Of a stretch of 64,000 nt of DNA, positions 53,746 through 62,361 are shown piece by piece (within the stretch, counting starts at the first letter, position 1; each line of letters begins with the position of its first letter). The stretch lies in contig NZ_CP159508.1 of NCBI RefSeq assembly GCF_051131155.1, positions 62,001 through 126,000 of the forward strand. The letters run 5' to 3'. Made by a program: the position numbers and the translations under genes. Below the pieces are notes generated by a model that was not told the origin of the DNA, ran no database searches, and saw only the letters and a program-made list of their open reading frames with translations. The DNA comes from Pseudanabaena minima. Its GTDB lineage: Bacteria; Cyanobacteriota; Cyanobacteriia; Pseudanabaenales; Pseudanabaenaceae.

Positions 53746-54852
53746 CTATTTTGAATATTTATCTAGCAAAATTGTAAAAATTGAGCCTTTGGGTTGATTA
53801 TTAGTCACTGAGATTACTCCTTGATGCGCTTCAACCATCATTTTACAGAAAGATAGTCCTAAGCCAATTTGTGAGACTCCCATTACAATATTGCCAACTT
53901 CATACTTTTCAAAGATTACTTGTTTTTGTTCAGGGCTGATGCCAATACCACAATCAATAACTTCAATCTTGATCAAATCTTGGCGATCAGGATTTTGGGG
54001 CAAAAATTCGACTCTGAGAATAATCGAACTTTGATGGGGAGAAAATTTGAGGGCATTATCTACTAAATTGGCTAATACACGCCGAATTAAGTGCATGTCG
54101 CCAGATATATAAGCTGGCTGTGAAGGAAATTCACCTAAGATTTGAATCTGCTTATTAGTGGTTATTGTTTCAAAATCTGCTATCACTAACTTGGCGATCT
54201 CGGTTATATCAAATTTAGTGTGATTGAGAATGAGCTTATTCGCTTCGATTCTACCGATGGTCAAAATGTCATCTACTAGCAAACGCATTTGCTCAATCGT
54301 TTGACCAATCTGGGCAATTCTCTTTTTAGCGCGATCGGGCAGATCCAATACTTTGAGAGAGTCACAACCCAATAAGATGCCAATTAAAGGATTACGAAGA
54401 TCATGCACAATGGTCTGCATCATTTCTTCGCGTAGCATGATTGTCTGTTGGATGTGATCGTATTGCGACTTAATCCGCAACATTGAGCGAACACGGGCGC
54501 GGAGTTCAGTGCTGTTAATTGGTTTACTAATAAAATCATCGGCTCCTGCGTCAATACAACGAGCCAGATCTTCTTTATCCGATAGGGCGGTAACGATAAT
54601 AATCGGAATATGCTGCCATTGGCGATCCGTCTTTAGTTTTTGACATACTTCGATGCCGTCTACGTCTGGCATCATGACATCTAGCAAAATGAGATCAGGA
54701 TTAATACTTTCAAGAGAGGCGATCGCATCGGCTCCATTGTCACGATGGTGTAGCTCATACCCCTCTTTAAACAGCAAAATTTCTATTACATCAAAATTAG
54801 CTGGTTCATCATCTACAACTAAAACTACTTGTTTATTGCCCATACTGTTCAT
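53746..54852 (-). CDS. Receiver-histidine kinase hybrid
   Basis: A protein of 368 residues. The receiver (about 8-128) has Asp58 in LILLDVMMP and Lys110 in ISKPINS. HisKA has His150 in TIVHDLRNPLIGI, the HDLRNP form rather than HELRTP. HATPase carries NLVDNALKFSP, VIDCGIGI and GLGLSFCKMM. A second Met at residue 4 (MGNKQVV) could be the true start. It is the same layout as the gene at 52522 but only distantly similar, so this is not a recent duplication. It is likely transcribed first, with the downstream gene following. Confidence 0.93.
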   Translation of the reverse strand: MNSMGNKQVVLVVDDEPANFDVIEILLFKEGYELHHRDNGADAIASLESINPDLILLDVMMPDVDGIEVCQKLKTDRQWQHIPIIIVTALSDKEDLARCIDAGADDFISKPINSTELRARVRSMLRIKSQYDHIQQTIMLREEMMQTIVHDLRNPLIGILLGCDSLKVLDLPDRAKKRIAQIGQTIEQMRLLVDDILTIGRIEANKLILNHTKFDITEIAKLVIADFETITTNKQIQILGEFPSQPAYISGDMHLIRRVLANLVDNALKFSPHQSSIILRVEFLPQNPDRQDLIKIEVIDCGIGISPEQKQVIFEKYEVGNIVMGVSQIGLGLSFCKMMVEAHQGVISVTNNQPKGSIFTILLDKYSK

Positions 54853-55269
54853 ATTTGGGTCATATTGGGGTTAGGACGGCACGAATAAACATTCACAGCG
54901 TTGTGCACTCACACCCGAACCAAGAAATTTTTGGGAAGTGTTGCTCAGCAACACTTTCCAAAAATTTCTTGAGGTTCGTTTGATCGGCAATTGCTGTCAC
55001 TTTGTACACTAGGTTATACCAATTCAAAAAATGTTGTCACACTTTTTTGAATTAAAAACCGAACCCAGTAAGGGTTTTAAAAACACAAAATGACTAAGCC
55101 ACTTTGTGTTTTGGTATTAACTGACTATATCTTCTATTCTGACAGGTTTTCATTTACCATGACTTAAGTACTTGTACAAAATAATTTATCTAAATTTTGT
55201 AAGGTTGTACCTCGCGGGGGTGCAACCTTACAAAATTTGGGTTTGCAATTAATTTCGCGGAAACAGCCC
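54853..55269. repeat. 417-base repeat-filled gap before the Ppx/GppA gene
   Basis: Contains a hairpin with 23-bp arms (54922-54944/54948-54970, one G.T pair, TCA loop), copy C of the dispersed two-hairpin repeat (55017-55118) and a 16-bp perfect inverted repeat (55192-55207/55223-55238). The last one is just upstream of the Ppx/GppA start and resembles those at 21570 and 1564. Confidence 0.75.
55017..55118 (+). repeat. Dispersed two-hairpin repeat, copy C
   Basis: Starts TACCAATTC and ends TTTGGTA. First hairpin arms TTCAAAAAA and TTTTTTGAA. The joiner is GAATTAAAAACCGAACCC followed by AGTAAGGG, and the second hairpin lies around CACAAAATG...CACTTTGTG. See copies A and B. Confidence 0.72.
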
Positions 55270-56856
55270 ATGACTTCAGATGTCAAAACCTTAGCGGCGA
55301 TCGATGTTGGTACAAATTCCATTCATATGGTAATTGTGCAAATTCAGACATCGATCCCTAGTTTTAGTGTGATTGAGTCAGAGAAGGCAACCGTAAGGCT
55401 AGGAGAGCGTTGCGCTCAAACAGGGAATTTGACTGAAGATGCGATGAAGCGATCGCTGGAAGCTCTTAAGCGTTGTCAAGAAATCTGTCGTACCTTTAAG
55501 GTTGAAGAAATCGTGGCTGTGGCGACGAGTGCGACCCGTGAGGCTCCCAATGGTCATGATTTTATTCGCCGCATTTACGAAGAAATAGGCTTACATGTTG
55601 AAGTTATTTCAGGACAGGAGGAAGCTAGACGCATCTACTTAGGTGTCATTTCGGCGATGGAACTTAAGGATGAGCCACATCTTTTGATTGATATTGGGGG
55701 TGGTTCTACGGAGATGATCCTAGGAGATGGTCGCGATCCGATGCATCTTAGTAGCACGAAGATTGGCGCTGTTAGGTTAACGGATTTGTTTGTCAAAACT
55801 GATCCGATTTCTCAAACGGACTACGATCGCCTATTGGGTTATATTCTTGGCTCGATTGAGCGTCCCACCGATGATTTGAGATTTTTGCTTAAGAATAAAC
55901 TTGAGGGCAAAACGTTAAAGGCGATCGGTACATCTGGCACAATTGAGACTCTGATATCTCTACATGCCAAGGAAAAGCTAGGGCTAGTTCCTAATCCTCT
56001 ACAAGGTTATGAACTTCCCTTCACTGATCTAGAAAATATTGTCTGGCGGTTACGCCGAGCTAATTTAGAAGAACGCACGGTCATGGTTCGGCAAAAGAGA
56101 GCCGAAATTATCTTAGCAGGAGCCGTAGTTCTCTTGGAAACCATGCGCCTATTAGGAGTTCCCAAAATCATGCTCTGTCAGCGAGCCTTACGTGAAGGCT
56201 TGGTGGTGGATTGGATGATCCGTCATGGCTATATTGAGGATGGTTGGCGCTATCAAAGCACAGTTCGCGATCGCAGTATTCTCAAACTTGCTGATAAATA
56301 TGGCATTGATACTAAATACGCCAAACATGTGGCGGAACATGCGCTGAGTTTATTTGATCAAACCAAGGGGATTTTCCATGAGTGGGGTGATGATGAGCGT
56401 CATCTGCTCTGGGCGGCGGCGATGCTGCATAACGCAGGACATCACGTCAGTCACGATGCTCACCACAAGCATTCCTATTATTTGATTCGCAATGGGGAGT
56501 TATTGGGATATACCGAGTCTGAGATTGAGGCGATCGCCAATCTGGCTCGCTATCACCGTAAGAGTGAACCCAAGAAAAAACATGACAATTTCCAGCGTTT
56601 AGATAGTGAGCATTTAAAGTTGTTTGTACGTCAAGCGAGTACATTTTTGCGTTTGGCGACAGCCCTTGATCGTCGGCAAATTGGCGCGATCGCTGCGATT
56701 CGGGTAGTTTGTAATCCGCGTACTCGTACTTGCTCTTTACAACTCACACCTAGGCAGACTAATGATCCCTGTACTCTAGAGCTTTGGAGTCTTGATTATA
56801 AGAAACAACCGTTTGAGTCTCAGTTTAACGTTACGCTGTCAGTGTCCTTAGAGTAG
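55270..56856 (+). CDS. Ppx/GppA family phosphatase (exopolyphosphatase / pppGpp hydrolase)
   Basis: About 528 residues from the ATG at 55270. A TTG 33 bases upstream would add an N terminus that overlaps the hairpin arm and is unlikely. The actin-like ATPase fold shows in AAIDVGTNSIHMVI, VAVATSATREAPNG, LLIDIGGGSTEMIL and GTSGTIETL. The C-terminal part is HD-like, with LLWAAAMLHNAGHHVSHDAHH and YHRKSEPKKKHDNF. The family degrades polyphosphate and/or pppGpp; which one cannot be told from sequence. Directly followed by the antiporter gene after 46 bases with a small hairpin. Confidence 0.92.
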   Translation: MTSDVKTLAAIDVGTNSIHMVIVQIQTSIPSFSVIESEKATVRLGERCAQTGNLTEDAMKRSLEALKRCQEICRTFKVEEIVAVATSATREAPNGHDFIRRIYEEIGLHVEVISGQEEARRIYLGVISAMELKDEPHLLIDIGGGSTEMILGDGRDPMHLSSTKIGAVRLTDLFVKTDPISQTDYDRLLGYILGSIERPTDDLRFLLKNKLEGKTLKAIGTSGTIETLISLHAKEKLGLVPNPLQGYELPFTDLENIVWRLRRANLEERTVMVRQKRAEIILAGAVVLLETMRLLGVPKIMLCQRALREGLVVDWMIRHGYIEDGWRYQSTVRDRSILKLADKYGIDTKYAKHVAEHALSLFDQTKGIFHEWGDDERHLLWAAAMLHNAGHHVSHDAHHKHSYYLIRNGELLGYTESEIEAIANLARYHRKSEPKKKHDNFQRLDSEHLKLFVRQASTFLRLATALDRRQIGAIAAIRVVCNPRTRTCSLQLTPRQTNDPCTLELWSLDYKKQPFESQFNVTLSVSLE

Positions 56857-56902
56857 AGAGGGTTGGTGCTTAATTCCAACCCTCTTTACTGAGATTTATG
56901 TT

Positions 56903-58885
56903 ATGGAAGGCTCTCTCTCCTTAATTATTATTATTGCGATCGCCGCAGGTATTTTTGCCCGTGCCATAGCGAATTTTTTTCGTGTGCCGAGCATTGTGTT
57001 TCTGCTGATTTTTGGTGTAGCACTGGGGGGAAATGGCTTAAATTTAGTACAGCCACGTCTATTGGGGGATGGCTTAGAGGCGATCGTTTCGATTTCTGTA
57101 GCTCTGATTTTGTTCGATGGGGGACTGAATCTGCAACTCAAAGAATTGGGTAAGGTTTCGGCTAGTTTACGCAATTTAATTACAATTGGAACCTTGATTA
57201 CCCTAATTGGTGGTGGGATTGCCGCCTATTGGTTGAGTGAGTTTCCTTGGACGATCGCCTTTTTATATGCGGCTTTGGTGGTGGTGACAGGACCAACGGT
57301 AATCAATCCAATTATTGAAGAAGTGGGACTTGATCGCCGCCTTGCCACGATTCTCGAAGGGGAAGGAGTGCTAATTGATGCGATCGGGTCAGTGCTAGCC
57401 GTGGTCGTCCTTGATGTCGCTTTAAACCCGACTTCTAGCGCTTTTGCGGTGGTTAGCGATCTCGGTTTGCGGCTAGGGGTTGGCGGTGTGCTAGGGGCGA
57501 TCGCAGGATGGTTATTGGGTAAATTTTTGCAACGTGCGGCTTTTCTTGCTGAAGATACTAAAAGTGCGGTGGTTGTGGCGGCAGTTTTAGGACTATTCGG
57601 CATTGCTCAAGAAATCCAAAGTGAATCGGGACTGACAGCAGTTGTCTTGATGGGGCTTGTCTTACGCGCTTCTGAAATTCCCAATAGTCGTGACTTGCTG
57701 AAATTTAAGAGTCAACTTGTAGCTCTTATAGTTTCCGTTCTATTTATTTTACTCTCGGCAAATCTTTCCATTCCTAGTATTTTTGCCCTTGGTTGGGGTG
57801 GGGTGCAGACAGTTCTCTTTTTGATGTTTATTGTCCGTCCGATTAACGTGATTGTCAGTACATGGAATAGCAGCTTCACTTGGCGACAAAAGGCTTTCTT
57901 GTCATGGTGTGCGCCGAGAGGGATTGTGGCAGCTTCGGTAGCGTCACTCTTTTCGATTTTATTAACTGAACGTGGAGTCAATGGCGGTGAATCGATTAAG
58001 GCGTTAGTTTTCCTGACGATCGCGATGACGGTGTTTTTGCAAGGACTATCCGCCAAATTGGTGGCGAAACTTCTAGGACTCAATCAGCCTGACATTTCTG
58101 GATTGGTGGTTGTTGGCAGTAATCCAATTGGAATTTTGGTGGCACGACTATTTCAATCGAATGGACAACGTGTAGCGATTATTGACACTAGTGCGGAACT
58201 TTGTAAACAAGCTGCTGAGTATGATATTCCCGCTTTTGTGAGCAATGGTTTAGATGCGAAGTCTCTGGCTGAGGCAGGGCTTGACTCGGTGGGAACCTTT
58301 GTGGCGCTGACGATTAATACCGATGTGAATATCGTGATTGCTCAACTTGCTGTCAAAGAATTTAAACCACCCAGAGTTTTTGCTGTTTATGTCAGAGAGG
58401 CGGAGAGTGATCGCAATGGTGAACCTGAAGTCCAGCAAGCTTTTAGCGCCCGTGTTCCGATTAAGACTTGGAATCAATATGTTCTACAACGGGAAGTAAG
58501 AGTTGGTGAATTTTTGCTCACCGAGGAAGAACTACAAGATCAGTTAAATCGGTTTAATACGATGTTTAATGCGGGAATATTGCTGCCATTGCTGTTTGAG
58601 CGCAAAGGTCAATTGCAAATCGTATCCGCCGATATGACATGGGAAAAAGGCGATCGCATTTTATATTTGTTATACACTCCTAAAGCTTTACCCCCTGCTC
58701 AATCCGAAGTTCTACCACCCAAAACGCTAGACATCACACCAATGGTTCTTTCGGATCTGGACATTGCCCAAAAGACTAGTGATTCTAATGGGGTTGGTTC
58801 ACGCAGCAATAAAAATAATGATAGTTCTACTAGCCCCGATTATTTCTTGAAGATGGCAAAGGATATTTTAAATAGGCGATCGTAG
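56903..58885 (+). CDS. CPA1-type cation/proton antiporter with RCK (TrkA-N) domain
   Basis: A protein of 660 residues. About 12 transmembrane helices span residues 4-390, with the exchanger motifs FDGGLNL and VVTGPTVINPI and a polar helix ILEGEGVLIDAIGSV. A TrkA-N Rossmann domain (about 393-520) starts at GLVVVGSNPIGILVARLF and probably binds nucleotide. About 140 more residues follow, the last 40 rich in Ser/Asn. It exchanges Na+ or K+ for H+ across the plasma or thylakoid membrane. Ion choice is not determinable here. It may be co-transcribed with the Ppx/GppA gene. Confidence 0.9.
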   Translation: MEGSLSLIIIIAIAAGIFARAIANFFRVPSIVFLLIFGVALGGNGLNLVQPRLLGDGLEAIVSISVALILFDGGLNLQLKELGKVSASLRNLITIGTLITLIGGGIAAYWLSEFPWTIAFLYAALVVVTGPTVINPIIEEVGLDRRLATILEGEGVLIDAIGSVLAVVVLDVALNPTSSAFAVVSDLGLRLGVGGVLGAIAGWLLGKFLQRAAFLAEDTKSAVVVAAVLGLFGIAQEIQSESGLTAVVLMGLVLRASEIPNSRDLLKFKSQLVALIVSVLFILLSANLSIPSIFALGWGGVQTVLFLMFIVRPINVIVSTWNSSFTWRQKAFLSWCAPRGIVAASVASLFSILLTERGVNGGESIKALVFLTIAMTVFLQGLSAKLVAKLLGLNQPDISGLVVVGSNPIGILVARLFQSNGQRVAIIDTSAELCKQAAEYDIPAFVSNGLDAKSLAEAGLDSVGTFVALTINTDVNIVIAQLAVKEFKPPRVFAVYVREAESDRNGEPEVQQAFSARVPIKTWNQYVLQREVRVGEFLLTEEELQDQLNRFNTMFNAGILLPLLFERKGQLQIVSADMTWEKGDRILYLLYTPKALPPAQSEVLPPKTLDITPMVLSDLDIAQKTSDSNGVGSRSNKNNDSSTSPDYFLKMAKDILNRRS

Positions 58886-58901
58886 AAGTTTTATCGATGC
58901 T

Positions 58902-59216
58902 TTAGCCGATCGCTAAGGTTGTTAATGGTTGAATAGTTTGCAATTCATCATTTTCTGTTTGTTGAGCGTGATATAAATCCCAACATTGTTGCAGGTTCAT
59001 CCAGAAGTCTGGTGATGTGGAAAAGAATTTTGCTAGACGGAGTGCGGTGCTAGGGGTGATGCCTCGGCGGCGATTGATGATTTCATTTACTCTCTGATAA
59101 GGGACATGAATGGCATTGGCTAGTTCTTGTTGAGTTAATCCCAAAGGAATGAGAAATTCTTCTAGCAACATTTCCCCTGCGTGGGTTGGTGGGCGATGGG
59201 TTGGTATGCGTGTCAT
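58902..59216 (-). CDS. higA: HigA/VapI-type antitoxin
   Basis: A protein of 104 residues. An XRE helix-turn-helix (LGLTQQELANAIHVPYQRVNEIINRRRGITPSTALRLAKFF) sits inside the HigA family signature beginning HPGE-like (HAGEMLLEEFLIPLG). It neutralises the toxin encoded upstream and represses the shared promoter. In the higBA order the toxin gene comes first, as here. The gap between them is 36 bases. Confidence 0.93.
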   Translation of the reverse strand: MTRIPTHRPPTHAGEMLLEEFLIPLGLTQQELANAIHVPYQRVNEIINRRRGITPSTALRLAKFFSTSPDFWMNLQQCWDLYHAQQTENDELQTIQPLTTLAIG

Positions 59217-59252
59217 ATTTTTTCCTGATATTTATACTTCTATCTTTAAACT

Positions 59253-59546
59253 TCAGTGATAATCTACAATTTCTACTTGATTTGCTCCTGTGCTAGTCCA
59301 GATAAAGCAAATTCGATACTGGTCGTTGATGCGAATACTATGCTGACCTTTGCGATCGCCTGCTAATGCTTCCAGTCGATTGTTGGGTGGAACGCGAATG
59401 TCGTTGAGGGTTGTTGCGGCGTTGATTTGGTCGAGTTTGCGGGTTGCAACTTTACAAATGGATGCTGGACAAACTTTTCTTGCCTCCTGAGAGTTTTTGC
59501 CATTGAAGATATCTTCAGTGCCTTGATTTTTAAATGAGACAATCAT
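59253..59546 (-). CDS. higB: HigB/RelE-type toxin
   Basis: A protein of 97 residues of the ParE/RelE fold. It shows the start MIVSFKNQGTEDIF, the RKLDQINAA helix, NNRLEALAGDRKGQHSIRINDQYRICFIW and a final VEIVDYH. It is expected to cleave mRNA on the ribosome. The conserved Arg and His positions are present. A complete pair with the antitoxin at 58902. Confidence 0.92.
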   Translation of the reverse strand: MIVSFKNQGTEDIFNGKNSQEARKVCPASICKVATRKLDQINAATTLNDIRVPPNNRLEALAGDRKGQHSIRINDQYRICFIWTSTGANQVEIVDYH

Positions 59547-59574
59547 AATTTAGCATAGTAACACGGATGTCATG

Positions 59575-59787
59575 CTAAGTATGTATTTCCTGACGCAGGG
59601 CGAGATAGTGTTGATAGTCATTTGCCCATTCGATAAATTCAATTTCATCTGATGTTTTTCCTTGGCGATATTGATGGAAAAATTCTTCAGAGTCGAGTTT
59701 ATGTTGATTTTCGTAGATGCTAAGTCTTTTGGCTACGGCGATGAAGGCATCGAGTGGGGATAGATAGGTAATGTTTCGTTTAGGCAT
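59575..59787 (-). CDS. Small protein upstream of higBA
   Basis: A protein of 70 residues. Helical, with YENQHKLDSEEFFHQYRQGKTSDEIEFIEWANDYQHY. I know similar cyanobacterial proteins, usually beside toxin-like genes, with a conserved (S/T)EEF and (D/E)FIEW, but cannot name a characterised family. It lies 28 bases before higB on the same strand, so a three-gene unit is likely. It could be a second antitoxin or an unrelated small antitoxin whose own toxin was lost. Confidence 0.65.
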   Translation of the reverse strand: MPKRNITYLSPLDAFIAVAKRLSIYENQHKLDSEEFFHQYRQGKTSDEIEFIEWANDYQHYLALRQEIHT

Positions 59788-59864
59788 ATTTATTTCTCTT
59801 GGTATTCCTGAAAGTTTTTATCATTGGGAATCTTAAGGTAACGAGAATAGCTTCAACTAAGAGC

Positions 59865-62361
59865 CTAATTTTGTTTCTCCTTTTCAGCAGCTTCTAGTAA
59901 TTTTTTGCTCATTTCGATGGAGATACCGAGAGGAGGACAGATAATCTTGACTAATTCGATGCCACCTGCCAAAAACATATCTCGCAGATTGGAAACCTTT
60001 TGAATTGCTTGAATAATTCTGGTAACTAGAGTTTGTTCTTCAGCTTTGTTAGTGGCTGGGGTATTTAGGTTAAGTTGTGCGAGCAATTCCTGCACTTCTT
60101 TTGTGGCTTCGGCTAGGCTTTGTTTGGGAACTTCGGTCTTTTGAACAATTTTCTGTTCGTTGACATTGCCGCCGAGGTTGGCGATATTGGCTCCACTAAA
60201 GTTTGCGCCGCTAAAATCATTTTTAATTTCTGTCATGTGTATTATGTTTCTTTGTGGGTTTGATAGGACTTTATCATTGTTGTTTTCTTCCTGCAAAGGT
60301 GTTTGGGCTATGTCGTAGTTGTAGTATTTGCATCGGGCTTGGATGGCGGTGATGACTGAGAGGGCTTGTTGGCTGGATTCTGTGGGGATGAGGGTGAGGA
60401 GATGGGGGAGTTGTTGGGTGAGGGTGGGTAAGTTGCGATCGTTTTTAGTTATATTAATCAACGCCTCTTGTACCCGCAAATGCATATCAAAACCGCCATA
60501 TTTCAGAGATTGAATAAGTGATTCAATTGCTTGTTTACCGCCAATATTTTCTAATGCGCCTATTAATTTATTTTGTACATTTGAATAATTAAAATTAACA
60601 TCGCGGAAGTTGAAACTCTCAATAAGATGATGAAGTGCTTTTTTACCGCCGATTTTACCCATTACCTCTGCTACGCTCTCGACAATATAAGAATTTTCAT
60701 CTTTCAGCAAATCAATAAGATGTTCAACAAATTCTTCACCTCCAATTTTGCCTAATGCTTCTGCCGCAATTGCTCTAACATAAGGAAAATGTTCTTGATC
60801 TTTTAAGACTTTTATTAGAGGTTCAACCGTATTGTAAGAGCCAATTTGGCTCAATGCACACGCAACACTCTCACGAACATAGGGATCTAAATCATTAAAC
60901 ACTTCATCAATAAGAGGCTGAACTGCTTTTTCATTCCCAATTTCACCTAAAGCTCTTGCAGCACTTTTGCGGACATTGGGATTATTATCTTTAAGTAAAT
61001 CAATAATATGTTCAATAGCTTGTTCGCTTCTAATTTCCCCTAATGCCTCTACTGCCTTACTACGAACATTAGTTTCTTGATCTTGGAGAGATTGAATGAG
61101 CGATTCAACAGATATTCTACTTCCAGTTTTACCTAAAATCTTTGCTACTTGTCCCCGAATATCAGGATTTGGGTCATTAAGCATATTAATAAGATGACAA
61201 ATACCTTTGTCACTGGCAATTTTCCCTAATGCCTCAATTAGATTTCTACGAATATAATTATCATTATTTTCATCTTGGAGATTACAGATAATATCTTCAG
61301 CAGCTTGATCGTTGCCAATCTTTTCTATTGCACATATTGCCTCTCCAACAACGAGGATATTTTTATCTTTGAGTAAGTCAATTAAAGGGGCGATACATCT
61401 ATTGTTACGGATTTTTCCTAATGCTTCTGCTGAATATTGACGAACTTCATAAATTGGATCGCGCAGAGATTCAATAAGAACATCAATAGATTCTTCACTA
61501 CCAATTATCCCCAAAGCTTCTACTGCAAATCTGCGGACTTCATCGCTACAACTTTTTAGGACATCAATAAGATGTTTTACAACTTGATCACTTCCAATTC
61601 TAGCTAAAGCTTCTGATGCCGCTTTAGGTGCATCATCTATTTCGGCAATTAATAAATCACCAGTACTTTGACAAAATTCCCATAGGCAAGGAATATCCAA
61701 TTCATCAGTAGAGACAGGATTTATAGTTTCGTCATTTGTGATTTTTCCTAGAGCCTCTACCTCGCTACTACGATTAGAATCTCGATTTCTAAGTATGTCA
61801 AAAAGAGGTTCAATAGCTCTTTCATCGCCAATCTCCCCCAATGCCTCTGCTGCTCTTCTACAAACAAACGAATCTTGATCTTGGAGAGATTGAATAAGAG
61901 GTTGAACGGCTTGCTTGTTGCCGATTTTACCAAGCACTTCTATTGATTTTATGCGAATATCAGAATCTTGATCTTCGAGGGTTTGGATCAGAGATTCAAC
62001 TGCTCTATCATTGCCAATTAAGCCTAATGCTTCTATTACCTTAGTACGAACATGAGGACTTTGATCATGGAGAGATTTAAGAAGGGATTCAATAGCATTA
62101 TCACTGCCAATTGAGCCTAGCACCTCTACTACTGTTATACGAATACCAAAATCTTGATCTTCGAGACATTGGATAAGAGATTCGATAGCTTTATTTGTAC
62201 CAATAGCTCCTATAGCAGTTAGCGCACTCATCCACTTATCACCATCTTGCTGTTTAGAAAATTGCAAGAGGGATATGATCGTATAATCAGATTTCGTTTC
62301 TCCTAAAAGCTCAATCGCCGACCCCTGAGGTATTTCCCGTTCCTCAATTTCCCGAATCAAC
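59865..62361 (-). pseudogene. HEAT-repeat protein (probably STAND/NACHT type), 3' part, cut by IS66 element
   Basis: An 831-codon open frame whose apparent TTG start (62360) lies inside the IS target duplication. So the true N terminus lies further upstream. Residues about 10-650 consist of some fifteen or more HEAT/PBS-type repeats (pattern AIEPLIxxLxDxDxxVRxxAxEALGxIG). After a linker, the C-terminal part has pentapeptide-like NDFSGANFSGANIANLGG and an EAT-helix region ending in a hydrophobic VKIICPPLGI helix. HEAT arrays with this kind of tail belong to cyanobacterial STAND-type sensor proteins. The frame continues exactly in the fragment at 63843-64000. Confidence 0.85.

Noticed and set aside
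55237..55269. TTG start giving a longer Ppx/GppA protein
   Set aside because: The extension overlaps the arm of an inverted repeat; the ATG at 55270 starts directly before the conserved AAIDVGTNS block.
62360..62360. TTG at 62360 as a true start of the HEAT-repeat protein
   Set aside because: The codon lies in the IS target duplication and continues an upstream frame in the fragment at 63843-64000.
59865..62361. Phycobilisome lyase (CpcE/F-type) reading of the HEAT array
   Set aside because: The array is far longer than in lyases and carries a conflict-type C-terminal tail; there are no phycobiliprotein genes nearby.
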